This document shows, in pieces, positions 1-10,601 of a DNA stretch of 64,000 nucleotides. This DNA comes from Lycium barbarum (Eukaryota > Streptophyta > Magnoliopsida > Solanales > Solanaceae), in NCBI RefSeq assembly GCF_019175385.1, contig NC_083337.1, forward strand, positions 162,825,713-162,889,712, given 5' to 3'. Every line of letters starts with the position of its first letter. Position 1 is the first letter of the stretch. Made by a program: the position numbers and the translations under genes. Under the pieces are notes generated by a model. It made no database searches. It was not told the DNA's origin and saw nothing but the letters and a program-made list of their open reading frames with translations.

Positions 1-794
1 ATGAGCGACATTATTTTAAAAGCAAACCACATAGAAGAACAGCGAGCAAAAGCTGACTAATACCAACAACTAAGAAACAACCGTGACAAGAAAACCTATA
101 ACATGAACGCAAATAAACAGAAACGAGAATTTCAAAGCAAACCACATAGAAGAACAGGATTGTAAAATGAAAGGAAGAAGGAAAATCACTTAAACAGATT
201 CTGAAAGAAAAGGGGAAACTCATTAATTGGAAACACCACAGTGAGGGAAAGCTAAGGCGGAACCACACTTGAAATTAACAAAATATTCATAACTAATGGC
301 TCTGTTCCGGTTGGCAAACAACTAACATTTTAGTTACGTTTAGCATGGTACGACTATTCTTGGACCATGAACAAAATTAGCTCAATGTTTAATCAAAATC
401 CAGAGCCAGAAAAGGTAACGTATTGGTTATGCTTAGTTCTATCTCCGTTAAAGATAACAAGTTGCTGGGTTTTAACTAATTGCTCTTAACATTGATCTTC
501 ACCATATACTAAGGGAGAAAAACGCAAAGAGAACATAGTAAAAACTTCATATTTTCATACAGTAGCAAGGAAAACTAATTTTTTTAGCTAGATAAAACAA
601 ACTTAAGCTAATCTTATACGACACAGACACATAGAGTTAAAAGTAGAAGAATTCTAAAATAAAGAAGGAAATTACTGAAACTACTAATCTAATCTACTTC
701 TAATAAAAGCTAATAAATAAACTAATCTCGAAGCTAATATAAAATCATAATCGGCAGAATCAAAATAGAAATGCTAAGACAATGAGAGAATTAC
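1..794. other. AT-rich stretch, no gene recognised (probable intron)
   Basis: No open frame here looks coding: the longest (minus strand, near 11-268) is low-complexity Phe/Leu/Ser-rich. A good minus-strand splice donor lies at 793-794, so I infer this is the start of an intron of a minus-strand gene whose body lies left of the window. No repeat family is recognised. Confidence 0.35.
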
Positions 795-1050
795 CTTCTT
801 CGGGTGCAGCGAAGTGAGGCGCGGGGTTTCCAATCTACCTCGAAACACCACGAAATCCGAACTTGCGCGCGGTCGAATTCAAACAAATAACAAGGGCAAA
901 ACAGAAAAGAATTTAGTGCTTGAATCGATATTTAGAAAATTAAAACTAATATTTAAAGAGGGAAATTCGTGCGATTAGGGACTGATATTTTCAGGAGTAT
1001 TCAAAGCTGAGGAACTTCTTTTCAGGGAGGTTTTTTCGCGATTCCAAAAG
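795..1050 (-). other. Probable non-coding first (leader) exon of a minus-strand gene
   Basis: Read on the minus strand, a TATA-like motif at 1076-1084 is followed about 30 bases later by a GC-richer stretch. That stretch ends in a good donor: AAGAAG at the exon end, then GTAATT, with the exon ending at 795. There is no ATG-initiated frame that continues, so this looks like a 5' untranslated exon with the coding part left of the window. The start near 1050 is only estimated from the TATA position. The gene cannot be identified from here. Confidence 0.4.
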
Positions 1051-1075
1051 CCCCCTATCCCGATTCAACCCACCA

Positions 1076-1084
1076 CCATTTATA
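1076..1084 (-). promoter_or_regulatory. TATA-box candidate
   Basis: The minus strand reads CTATAAATGG in a GC-richer context, and the putative leader exon ending at 795 follows at a suitable distance. A purine-rich GAGA-type tract (1099-1320) lies immediately upstream on the same strand. Inferred from motif and position only. Confidence 0.4.
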
Positions 1085-1098
1085 GGGTTTTTGATCTT

Positions 1099-1320
1099 TT
1101 GGCGTTGAAGAAAGAGGGAGGAGCGGGAGAGAGAGAAGAGCGGGGAACAAAGAGGGAATGGGGTGACAGACGCGTGGGGGACAGGGAGGAATGGAAGGGC
1201 AGTGGCGTGGGGAGACAAGGGAAGGTGGCGAAGATGAGCGATGACAGAGAAGAGAAGAGGGAAAGAGAGAGAGAACAGGGATGGGGGTGGTGTGCGGCGT
1301 GTAGAGGTAAAGGAAAATGA
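1099..1320. repeat. Purine-rich GA tract in putative promoter
   Basis: The plus strand is a long G/A-rich run with several GAGAGA blocks. It leaves spurious open frames on both strands rich in Gly/Glu/Arg or Ser/Pro/Leu. The position directly upstream of the TATA candidate suggests a polypyrimidine promoter or leader element of the minus-strand gene. Confidence 0.4.
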
Positions 1321-1519
1321 AGGGAAAATTGGATCGGACCCGGTCCATTTGTGGACTGGGTCAATTTTTAGACTGGGTATTAAAGGATGGACTAGTGAAT
1401 TAAAACATGGACTGGTCTAAAAAATTGAGATAAAAATATGGTCTAGTCCAAAAAGTATTAGGAGTTAATCGGACTTTGATTTGGGGTCCGGTAAGTCAAA
1501 ATACGGACCGAGTGCAAGA

Positions 1520-1985
1520 AATAGTTTGGCTTCTAAATTTGAATAAGAGATCCATTTTAATGATGTACTAAGGGTTCCAGAATATCACCTAATACGAAAA
1601 TGTGTAATTATAAGAGACCTGAATAATAAAATTATATGATGTTGCAATGACCGTGCAATAATATTTTAACAATAAATAAACGCTATCATTTTAAATGTGC
1701 GAAATAAATGCGATGTGTATGCGGAAGTTGGTAAAACGCTGAAAAAATGCAAATTTCAATAATACTAAATAATAGCAGCAAATAAATAGCGGTAGTAATA
1801 CTGCTAATAATAAAATAATAATGATGATAATAATAACTGCAGTAGAATAATAAAATGTGGGTGTTAATAAGAGATTAATAATTATAGTAAAACTTAAATG
1901 CATATTTTTTTTTAAAAATTTTCAAAATACCAGAAGTATAAATAGGTATTTCGGAGGAGAAGCGGGACAAAATTGGGTGTCAACA
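1520..1985 (+). mobile_element. Possible Ty3/gypsy LTR remnant
   Basis: The stretch ends with GGGACAAAATTGGGTGTCAA, a phrasing I associate with the 3' end of gypsy LTRs in Solanaceae. Upstream it is AT-rich with ATA/ATAATA low complexity. No internal retroelement genes, primer-binding site or second LTR are seen, and no target-site duplication could be found. Weak call: a decayed solo LTR or just low-complexity DNA. Confidence 0.3.
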
Positions 1986-2311
1986 CTGGTGACTTTACCA
2001 TTAAATTCAGTTGTATTGGCTGTTGTGACTTCATTTTTAGTGGATAAAATTTAGTAATCATAAGTAAAATTAAGGGCTTTTGTCATTTTTAGCTTAATTA
2101 CAGACGCTAGCCAAAATATACAAAACCTATACACTGATTATGTATATATATGTATATTTATGTAAATTTTGTGTATCTAATATGTATATTATGGTATATC
2201 TGTACTTAATATACAAAACCTATACATTGCGGCTATTATTCTTTTGAGCGGTCCAGAAATGTAATTATCCCTAAAATGAATCCTGTTATTCTGATGATTT
2301 GGTTGATTCAG
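1986..2311. other. AT-rich segment with an 18-bp direct repeat upstream of the cyclin fragment
   Basis: The motif AATATACAAAACCTATAC occurs at 2115 and again at 2208, with TATGTATAT-rich sequence between. It may be part of a small MITE. It lies where the missing 5' part of the cyclin gene would be expected, so the rearrangement breakpoint is probably in or just left of this stretch. No cyclin N-terminal coding sequence is visible. Confidence 0.35.
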
Positions 2312-3387
2312 GACGAGCATCAACCGTGTGATTACATGGATTCACAACCAGAGATTAATTCCAGGGTGAGAGCAATTCTTGTTGACTGGCTGGTAGAAGC
2401 ACACAAAAGGTTTGAGCTGAGGCCTGAAAGCCTTTACCTCACAGTTAACATAATGGACCGTTTCCTGTCAGAAGAGACTGTTCCTAGACGCGAACTTCAG
2501 TTACTTTGCATCAGCTCAATGCTTATTGCCTGCAAATATGAAGAGATTTGGGCTCCGGAGGTACAATAATATGAAGTAATATGAAAATGTGTTAAATCTG
2601 TTCAGTTCAGATTTATCATAATGTTCTGATTCTCTGCTACGTATGTTTCTGCAGGTTAATGACTTGCTAACCATAACAGACAATGCTTATGTCAGGGACC
2701 AGATACTTGTAATGGAGAAAGCAATTTTGGGAAAGCTGGAGTGGTATTTAACCGTTCCAACGCCATACGTCTTTCTGGTTCGTTACATCAAAGCTGCTGG
2801 TCCATCTGATCAGGAGGTATTGATCTATTATTCTCAACGTGAATTAGCTACCTAAGGTTCCAAATAAAGACAGCCCCGTTTAGCTGATCACATTTTCTTT
2901 GTTGTTTTATAGATGGAGAACATGACATTTTTCTTGGCTGAGCTCGGGCTGATGAACTATACTACCGTGATATCTTACTGCCCGTCAAAGCTCGCTGCTT
3001 CTGCTGTTTATGCTGCTCGTGCTACTCTCAACAAGAGTCCTCGATGGACCGACACTCTGAAGCACCACACCGGCTACTCACAAGACCAGCTGATGTAAAA
3101 GAAAAAGAAGAAGTTTAATTCCTGTTTAAACACTTGTGATTTGGGATTGGTGTAACTAAACTCCACAGGTTTATGTGCTAATTGTGTTGTGTATTTTCTA
3201 AAACAGGGAATGTGCAAAGCAATTAGTTAGTTTCCACTCAGGTGCTGCTGAAAACAAGCTGAAGGGAGTTTATAGGAAGTTTTCTAGTCCAGATAGAGGT
3301 GCCGTTGCCCTCTTGCCCCATGCAAGAGACCAATTAGGCCCCTCCAGATATAGCAAGTTCTGGAAGCAAGATTGTGAATGTGAGTGA
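2312..3387 (+). pseudogene. 5'-truncated B1-type mitotic cyclin gene fragment
   Basis: Four exons join in frame: 2312-2560, 2655-2816, 2913-3094 and 3207-3387 (stop), giving 257 residues. They cover the two cyclin folds of a plant B-type cyclin: DYMDSQPEIN, AILVDWLVEAHKRFEL, VPRRELQL, ACKYEEIWAPEV, TVPTPYVFLVR, FFLAELGLMNY and the C-terminal LVSFHSGAAENKL. Such cyclins bind CDKs at G2/M. The N-terminal 150-200 residues, with the destruction box that targets the protein for degradation, are missing: exon 2312 begins right after an intron acceptor and nothing cyclin-like lies upstream. Introns are kept, so this is a segmental fragment, not a retrocopy. No stop or frameshift is seen, so it is young or still constrained. 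An ATG at 2276 runs in frame through the acceptor and could start a short protein. Confidence 0.8.
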
Positions 3388-4009
3388 GATCATGTCAGCT
3401 TTCTGATCTCTGTTTTGAAGTCTGAAAAATTCATACTTTTATATGACTTACTTACTAGTAAAGTCGTGTCTTTTGTAACATGTATGGTTGTGTGAATATT
3501 TGAATGTTGGGTGATACTTTTATTCCTTCTGAATTGGCACTTCATTGAGAAAAATATTGTTGCATTCAATAAGAAAGACATATAAAGTCAGAATTATTTG
3601 ATGCATCTTCCATATAGAGGAGTTTTCAGTGAAGGGAACATTTAGAAATATGACAAAAATGAAATGACTCATTTTCAGCTAGTTTCTGCAGAGGGGATTT
3701 GAAATCAAATATCTGCTACTTCAATTAGTCCTACAATTTCAGTCCAAATTTTCATAGCCAAGCTCTCTTTATTCTCTTTCATGAATATATGCAGTAATCT
3801 TGAAAACAGCAACTTCCATATTAAGCTCTTCATACGTGGTAGCCTTCTTAAACTTTATGATTAACATTCCTGGAAGGAAGTCGCCCAATCATGATACTAA
3901 AAAGAAGCAGTTCGGTATAAATTACAGTCTAATATAATAGTATTTCATACTGTTAAGAATGGTTTTGGCTCTATACATTAACCCTCTCAGGCAAAATAAA
4001 TTGGAGCTT
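3388..4009. other. Cyclin fragment 3' flank, no further gene
   Basis: AT-rich sequence with no recognisable coding frame. It presumably contains the former 3' untranslated region of the cyclin gene followed by unique non-coding DNA. Confidence 0.35.
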
Positions 4010-5420
4010 AATGTATGAATTATTCGATAATTGCTATTGTTGTGTTGGGGAAATAGGCAGAAGGACTGAAGAAAGTAGATAGAACAACATTAAGAATGAT
4101 TTGTCTATGAAAATTTGGGGAAACTGATTTGGAGTACAAAAATATGTTTGATACAGACTAAAAGAATTTGTGGTTTTTACACCACAAAATAAAGCAATGA
4201 CAGAAAACAGATTATCTAAATTTGCTGCTTATGAGTATTATATTGTGACACGAAAAATAGCAAAAAAGAACTTGAGAAGCTGACTTGGAGTACATTACGA
4301 ATGATTTGGCTATGCATACATATTATGAGATTAGACGAAAACAAATTGGAGCTTAAGATATAAAATATCCGCTAACTGCTGTTGTCGTGTCACGGAAAAC
4401 AGGGAAAAAGAACTTCAGAAACTGATTAGGACATTAACAGCCTGTTTGGCCTAGCGGTTTGAGGCCAAAAGCGCCTTTTTAGCACTTATTTTGGATGTTT
4501 GAGGTGTTTGGCCAATTAGTAAAACTGCTTTTAACTAGAAGCAAAAGCAGTTTTTCTACGATTGGGAAGAAGCAGAAAATTATTTTTTCAAGACAAAAAT
4601 ATCCCTGCCATGATTACACATTTACCAAGTATATCCCTCATTAATCCGCTAATTTCTAATCAATAATTCTTTGTGTTAAATTTTAATTTGTGGAATGATT
4701 TTAAATTTTGTTTGGGTTGTAGTGTTTAGTATATTTAAATCAGTGTTGATATTATATCACTATTAATATTTATTTTTTATTTATCTATGTATTATATTAA
4801 TTGAAAATTTTAATATGTATTATATTAATTGAAAATTTTAATATGTATTATTAAATTTTAATTAAACAAATATGTATTATAATATTTAAATTTTAATATG
4901 TATTATAATAGATATTTAAAAAAAATTCTCTCTGTAAAACAATCTTGATAGTAAACATTCATTTGATATTTGTCCTTTTTCGTAATTTGACACTCAAAAG
5001 CACTTTTTACTGATGATTAGCCAAACACAATCTGCTTATTTAAAGCCGTCAAAAGCACTTTTCAAATGAATTAGCCAAACACAAACTGCTTCTCACGAAA
5101 AGTATTTTTTTGAAAAACACTTTAAAAAAAAAACACTTCTCAAAATAAGTTGTTTTTAACAGCTAGGCCAAACAGGCTCTAAGAAAGATTTGGTCATAAA
5201 CACATACTAAGAAAATATGAGGGAAAGAAGACTAAGAATGATTTTTACACCACAAAATGAAAGCAGTGATGACAGTTGATCTAAAGTTATTCTGCAGTAT
5301 AGCATGATACTGTATCATGAAAAATAAAGAAAGGGTATTGAGAAAACTCATTTGAAAGACATTAACAATGATTGAGCTATAAAAAAACAAAAACATTGCA
5401 CATGAGAGCAAGGATGGACA
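4010..5420. repeat. Degenerate direct repeats (about 5-6 copies), interrupted by a MITE
   Basis: A phrase like ACATTAAGAATGATTTG recurs near 4088, 4290, 4431/5180, 5227 and 5360. Shared companions are 'TTTACACCACAAAAT' and 'AACTGATTTGGAGTAC'. Units are diverged and of uneven length. One copy is split by the element at 4438-5179. No coding frame is supported here. Confidence 0.55.
4438..5179. mobile_element. PIF/Harbinger-like MITE, 742 bp, TSD TAA
   Basis: The left end AGCCTGTTTGGCCTAGC is the exact reverse complement of the right end GCTAGGCCAAACAGGCT. The element is flanked by TAA at 4435-4437 and 5180-5182. Internally it is AT-rich with several AAAAGCACTTTT and CCAAACACA subterminal repeats and no coding capacity. 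A 3-bp T/A-rich target duplication fits the PIF/Harbinger superfamily. Neighbouring copies of the interrupted repeat act as empty sites and agree with this boundary. Confidence 0.75.
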
Positions 5421-5516
5421 AGGAAATTGAAAGAAGAATGAATTACCATTTATTATTTTTCGGGTTTGCTTAGACATGAAGGGTTTGTATGAAATACAAC
5501 AACATGTGCTTCAGAA

Positions 5517-6101
5517 CTACCTACAAGAATCTGCATTTTCGTCATTGACTTTAACCTTTGTCCCACAGCAACTCTTTCTCTCATGTGCCTCCACTTTCTT
5601 TTTACCAGAGCAAGCGCCGGCTTGATCCTCTGATGTCTTCACAAGTTCTGGCATCCTATCTATAAACTCTTTATTCTCTTTCCACACCTCTCCATTTGTA
5701 TATATCTCCTTCTTCCATATCGGAACTGATGCTTTAAGCTCATCAATCAGAAACTTGCAAGCATCCAATCCATCTGCTCGATGGACAGATGAGATTGCAA
5801 CAAATACACTAGTCTCTCCAACAGGAACAGTACCCAAGCAGTGGGCAACTGCTATCGAGTGGATATCCCATGATGCTCGGGCAGAAGAACAAAGGGATTT
5901 CAGACAACGTATTGCCATTGGAACATATGCTTCGTATTGTAGCTCTACGACTTCTTTACCGTCAAATGTATCACGTGTTGTACCTGCAAATGTTGCTATA
6001 GCTCCACATTTGGGAGAACGAACATAACTAATATATTTGTTGATGTCTATTGGGTTATTCTCTTCCAAGATCTCAATTAGATCTCGCTCCTCGTCAGCCA
6101 T
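5517..6101 (-). CDS. CNX6: Molybdopterin synthase catalytic (large) subunit, MoaE/CNX6 type
   Basis: Single coding exon, 194 residues from the ATG at 6101. The MoaE fold is recognisable throughout: GAIATFAGTTRD, YEAYVPMA, IAVAHCLGTVPVGE, SSVHRADGLDACKFLIDELK and VPIWKKEIYTNGEVWKEN. The last motif holds the conserved lysines of the active site. The enzyme transfers sulfur from the thiocarboxylated small subunit (MoaD/CNX7) to precursor Z (cPMP) to make molybdopterin in the cytosol, for nitrate reductase, sulfite oxidase, aldehyde oxidase and xanthine dehydrogenase. The open frame extends 8 codons further upstream, but that part crosses an intron acceptor (AG at 6111-6112), so MADEERD is the likely start. 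A short Lys/Cys-rich tail after about residue 155 lies outside the conserved domain. Confidence 0.93.
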   Translation of the reverse strand: MADEERDLIEILEENNPIDINKYISYVRSPKCGAIATFAGTTRDTFDGKEVVELQYEAYVPMAIRCLKSLCSSARASWDIHSIAVAHCLGTVPVGETSVFVAISSVHRADGLDACKFLIDELKASVPIWKKEIYTNGEVWKENKEFIDRMPELVKTSEDQAGACSGKKKVEAHERKSCCGTKVKVNDENADSCR

Positions 6102-6242
6102 TTGAATCACCTGTAATCCAAACAACAGTTCAAAACTTCACTTTGCTTCCTTAAGGCAATGTAATAAAGGAAAAGTTTTATTTATGAGACAACAACGAAA
6201 ACAACTAGTCCTCAATTCTAAACAATTTGGGGCAGCAATATG

Positions 6243-6844
6243 CGAGAAGCGAGATTAAGATGGTTTGGGCATGTTGTGGAAGACAAGATGCGAGAAGCGA
6301 GATTGAGATGGTTTGGGCATGTGGAGAGGAGAGACAAAGATGCCCCAGTGCGGAGGTGTGAGAGGTTGGCCATGGATGGTTTCAGACGAGGTAGGGGTAG
6401 GCCGAAGAAGTATTGGGGAGAGGTAATTAGACACGATATGGCACAATTACAGCTTACCGAGGACATGACCTTAGATAGGAGGGTTTGGAGGACCCAAATT
6501 AGGGTAGAAGGCTAGTAGATAGTATCGTTATCCGCTCTTATTAGTAGTCGCAGTATCACAATATAATTTCTTGTGCTCCGATTTGTGCTATTATCTGCTA
6601 TTTCCTGTGCTTTGATTATCCTATGGCATCTGTGTCGATTGCATTATTTTATTTTATATTATTGCTTTTCCATGTCGCTTTGAATTTTTTAGCCTTATCT
6701 GACTTTTTTTTATGCTTTTATGCTTTTCTTGAGCCGAGGGTCTTTCGGAAACAGCCGTCCTACCTTGGTAGGAGTAAGGTCTGCGTACACTCTACCCTCC
6801 CCAGACCCCACGATGTGGGATTTCACTGGGTTGTTGTTGTTGTT
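6243..6844 (+). mobile_element. 5'-truncated RTE-type LINE with target-site duplication
   Basis: The 5' part encodes the C-terminal tail typical of RTE-type reverse transcriptases: [41 protein letters not shown] and [18 protein letters not shown]. The RWFGHV module is duplicated in tandem. The 3' end has the shared LINE/SINE tail (GTAAGGTCTGCGTACACTCT, then CACTGGG and TTG repeats). GGGGCAGCAATATG flanks it at 6229-6242 and 6845-6858, a 14-bp target-site duplication (16 bp if the ambiguous TT is counted). It is inserted in the CNX6 leader intron, opposite to the gene. Only the last part of the element is present, so it is inactive. Confidence 0.85.
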
Positions 6845-7249
6845 GGGGCAGCAATATGAATCCTCGTTATGCCTGTAGCTCCATTTAAACTCACCTCGGT
6901 CCAAAAAGTTAATAACTAACATTCACACATTTCTTCAAGTAACTGTCCGCCTCATTTTTCCTTCTTTCCAGTTTATAGAAACTTTATCGCCGGAAAATTT
7001 AACTAGATTTGTAGGATCAAATTAAAAGACAAGGGATTAGACAGGATGTACCAGTAGATTGAGTTTCATAAGAGTTTTATCGGTTACCATAGGCTATAAT
7101 TGTCCAACTATACCTCTAAACAATCAACTTCAGCTTATGATATTGGATTATAATCTCAAACACTGCTTCATGAACTGCTAAATTCAACAAATTGCAGTTC
7201 ACTTTCTAATCATTCATTAATAGAATAACCTTGGTAGACAAAATAATTA

Positions 7250-7507
7250 CTCCCTCTATCTCAATTTATGTGGCACAGTTCAAACTTTGAGAGTTAAACT
7301 TTTAAATATTGACCGTAAATTTAGACATGGAATCTTTAAGTTTTTTAAAATAAAAATTTACATATTTGAAAACTATGCAAAAAAAACTTTAAATCACGAT
7401 AATTGACAATTTAGAATATCTGGAAGGCATATGAAAAAATCGCGGTCAAAGAAAAACTTTTTTGACTCTCGAAATCTAAAAGGTGCGCATATAAATTGGG
7501 GAGAGAG
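7250..7507. mobile_element. Stowaway-like MITE, 258 bp
   Basis: It begins CTCCCTCTATCTCAATTTAT and ends with the imperfect inverse (ATAAATTGGGGAGAGAG). Flanking TA dinucleotides at 7248-7249 and 7508-7509 match the Tc1/mariner Stowaway target. Non-coding. Related copies lie at 27510, 56619 and 58117. Confidence 0.75.
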
Positions 7508-8259
7508 TATCAGTTACAATTTGAGATATTAATAATCTTTAACCAATTAGCCTCAAGTCAACTCCAGACTAAACTGATTGAGACTATAGGAAAATCTTTG
7601 TTGAATTGATTTCAAATGCAAGGATTTGAGATATTTAGAAATTTAATCAGTTCTGAAAAAAATTATTAATAAGGTAATGAGTTGAGTTTTATTACTTCCA
7701 TACCAAGAACAGAAAGAAAACTCGCAAATGATAACTATTCCTATCGTTTTCATTTGTTTCATGATATACTATTGTTAATCAAGAATAAAGAAAATAACCC
7801 TTTAAGGGATTTACAAAAAGATTGAATCTTTGAAAACTTACCTGTTGAATGAAGCGGCTGGTTGTTGAAACTGCAGTTTTGGAGCTTATCTTTCTGATTC
7901 AGAGTAGAAGTTGACAATTTTTGGCAGAGAAAATGATAAAAATAGTCCCTTATCTTTTTAGCAGGTTCAAAATAGTTCCTTAAATATTATTTAAATAGTT
8001 TTGGTCCTTTAAATTTCTTAAAAGTACACACTTTTTGTCTCTGTAAGATATTTATCATACTTTAATTGCTAAACTTAACCCGAAACCGTGATGACAAATA
8101 AAGTATTGAATTTGTTATAGGTTCGACTAGTTTACAACCAACCTCACTACCAACTTTTATATCCAAAATTAAGCTGGGCAAAACTGAGATTAGAAACCAT
8201 GCTCCTCGCTTTCTTACTGTTAATTAAAACACAAGTCATGAATTTCAAAATCGTAATAT

Positions 8260-10587
8260 TTTTTTTTTCCCAGTAAACAACTGCATTGTATTATTGCATA
8301 ATATGCTTCAACTTTTCGTAAGATGTCATTGCGTCATTTAAAACTCAACATGGGAAAGCAGAATCCCAAGAAACTCTATATGAAAAGAAAATAGAGAATT
8401 TAGCTAAATTATGAACTAACACATTCCATGTACGGGGAATATATACAAGCTGGATCTCTTCAAAGAATTCATCAGTCGCCATATATCCTTGCAAGTGGTA
8501 TCTATTTCCCAAGATATTGTCATCTTCTTTCGTAACATTTGTACCACATTCTTTGCGTTTGATAGTAGATGAACCTTTGACCAACCATGTTGTAGCGCTC
8601 CCTCCAATGCCTCCCGAATTGCTAGTGCTTCAGCGGTTATGGTCTTCCCTACAAATTGAATAGGGTACTAAAGGCATGAAGCAAATGACCATAGCTATCC
8701 ATAGCCACCATTCCAATGCTTGCTTTTCCTTTATCTACTTGTAAATCTGCATCTGTGAAAATAACAACTCCGTCTTGTGGCATAGTAATATATCCATCTG
8801 TTAGTGTCAAGTTTTAATGATGACAATTTTAATTGTGTAGATATGGAAATCAAACTAAGTACAAGAAGCAAGGACATCAAGGAAGTTGTCGGCATGTGTG
8901 AATCACGGAATAAAGAAGCCCACAAGCCCAACAGACGCATGGGCTTACACATGGAATCTTCCTCAGACCCCTCAACAAGGCACAAATATATGGTGGCTAA
9001 AAGAGATACTTACAGCCAAGGAAAGCAGTACAAATCAACTTCAAGAAAGGAAAGAGTAATATAGGATCTGCCGCATTTATGGAGAAATATTCAATCAAGT
9101 GTAACAATCTTCTTGATTGAAGATACAGTTTCATCACACAAGGAAAGACCATCAAGAAGTATCAAGACGCACCAATCAACTCTAACCTTATTCTTGGAAA
9201 TAGGATCACCAATTCCTTTTCCAAGGATCAAGTCCCTTGGGTTGACATCTCTGCGTGAAGAAGCCCAACCACTATAAAAGGCGACTTCACAGAACAAGAA
9301 GAACTATACCTTAGTCTCATTCTCTCAAGCTCTCTATTTTACTTTTAATAAACATTGTATTTCTGAGTGATCTATAGTGTAAGTAAAAAGAAGGAGAGAC
9401 ATAGTATAGTGTGTGAGGCATTGTATCAAAAAGATTACGAGTGTTTGAGTGTAGACGTAATCTTTTTGGTCAAATCACCCTTGTACCAAACTTTTCATAA
9501 AGAGCTGCAGAGAATACCCTTGCAACCCAAGAGGACTGGACTAGGATTCACATTGAATCTGGACCAGGATAGAAATATCTGGTGTCATTTACTTACTGCA
9601 CTTTACTTTAGCATTCACTGGGTTAATGGTCGACTACCAGTATCACTTAGTCGACTAACAAATCGAAAAAGTTACAATTCACCCCCTCTTACACTTTCAC
9701 CATCCTGATTCCTATTAGGTATATAGGTCAAAACAGATGCAGTATGCAAAGCATTGTCATATTCATGTAAATCAAATAAATTTGCTTTTGGTTGCCCTTT
9801 GCAGGGGTTTAAAACCATTTGAGTTAGGAATCCACGGATCAGTCCAAACTGTAATGTTTTCCCCATTTCCTACTCTCCATCTAATTCCTTGTTTCAATAG
9901 ATCTCTCTCCCAGATAATGCTTTTCCAAATTCAAGAGCTAGACGGGGGACATCCCACACTAAGAAACGAGGTGTTCTGGAAATATTTATTTTTTAGCATC
10001 TTATGAAGGAGAGAATCTTCTTGAGTTAAAATTCTCCACGCAAGCTTAGCCAACTGAGCCCTGTTAAAAAAATTTAAATCTCTAAACCCAAGACCACCTT
10101 TAGATTTGGCCTCACAAAGTTTCTACCATTTTTTATAATGCATTTTCCTTTTCTCCTCGTTTCGTCCCCACCAGAAATCAGAAAAGATAGTAGTAATCTC
10201 ATTACATAAGTTATTAGGAAATTGAAAACATAACAACACATATGAAAGAATAGCAGAAGCACCGATTTAAGCATTACTTCTTTGCCCGCAGGACTTAAGA
10301 AGTTACCTTTCCATCTCATTATCTTAGATTTGACTCGTTCTTTAATAAACTCTAGCATGCTCTTTTTTTATCTCCCAACTATCGCTGGTAGGCATAGATA
10401 TAGACCCAGATTGTCCCTTTGTATTTGTTCTATCTCTGCTATAATATTATTCTTTTCTTCCTTAGTAGTATTTCTACTAAAAAAATACTGCCGATTTATT
10501 AAAATTTACCTTCTAACCCGAATAAGGTTCATACGTTCTTAAGATTTCCGAAATTTTAGTAGCACTTTCAGTAGTAGATAAACAAAA
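8260..10587 (-). mobile_element. L1-type LINE, 5'-truncated, minus strand, split by a solo LTR
   Basis: Read on the minus strand from 10587 the element encodes the later part of a plant L1 reverse transcriptase: KVNFNKSAVFFSRN, then FIKERVKSKIMRWKGNFLSP and AGKEVMLKSVLL. These are followed by the linker region ITVWTDPWIPN-like and an RNase H (RVT_3) domain with FTDADLQVDKGKASIGMVAM and EALEGALQHGWSKVHLLSNA. Stops and frameshifts are frequent, so it is dead. It ends at a T run (8260-8270 on plus), the poly(A) tail. The 14-bp TCAAAATCGTAATA at 8246-8259 and 10588-10601 is the target-site duplication. The solo LTR at 8799-9699 sits between the reverse transcriptase and RNase H regions. Confidence 0.85.
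8799..9699 (+). mobile_element. Solo LTR (901 bp) nested in the LINE, TSD CCATC
   Basis: It starts TGTTAGTGTCAAG and ends ACACTTTCA, giving the TG..CA termini of an LTR. It is flanked by the 5-bp direct repeat CCATC at 8794-8798 and 9700-9704. A TATA-like CTATAAAAGG lies near 9271, followed by the expected transcription start region. No internal retroelement genes remain, so the internal part and one LTR were lost by LTR-LTR recombination. Removing it restores a continuous LINE sequence. The phrase AATTCACCCCCTCTTA near its end recalls Ty1/copia LTRs of Solanaceae; the superfamily is inferred. Confidence 0.85.
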
Positions 10588-10601
10588 TCAAAATCGTAAT
10601 A

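Larger units (their letters stand above)
6111..7930 (-). other. CNX6 leader: 5' UTR exon and 1.7-kb leader intron
   Basis: On the minus strand an exon ending at 7842 (CAACAG, then GTAAGT) is followed by an intron 7841-6111 ending TTACAG, just 9 bases before the CNX6 ATG. The exon start near 7930 is estimated. The intron holds a LINE insertion (6243-6844) and a Stowaway MITE (7250-7507); the rest is AT-rich and featureless. The CNX6 promoter should lie between about 7930 and the L1 tail at 8260. Confidence 0.6.

Noticed and set aside
1055..1364. Minus-strand open frames rich in Ser/Pro/Leu/His
   Set aside because: They are produced by the purine-rich GA tract and straddle the putative TATA box; no domain recognised.
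8804..9297. Open frames of 68-86 residues near 8800-9300
   Set aside because: They lie in the solo LTR and have no recognisable retroelement protein.
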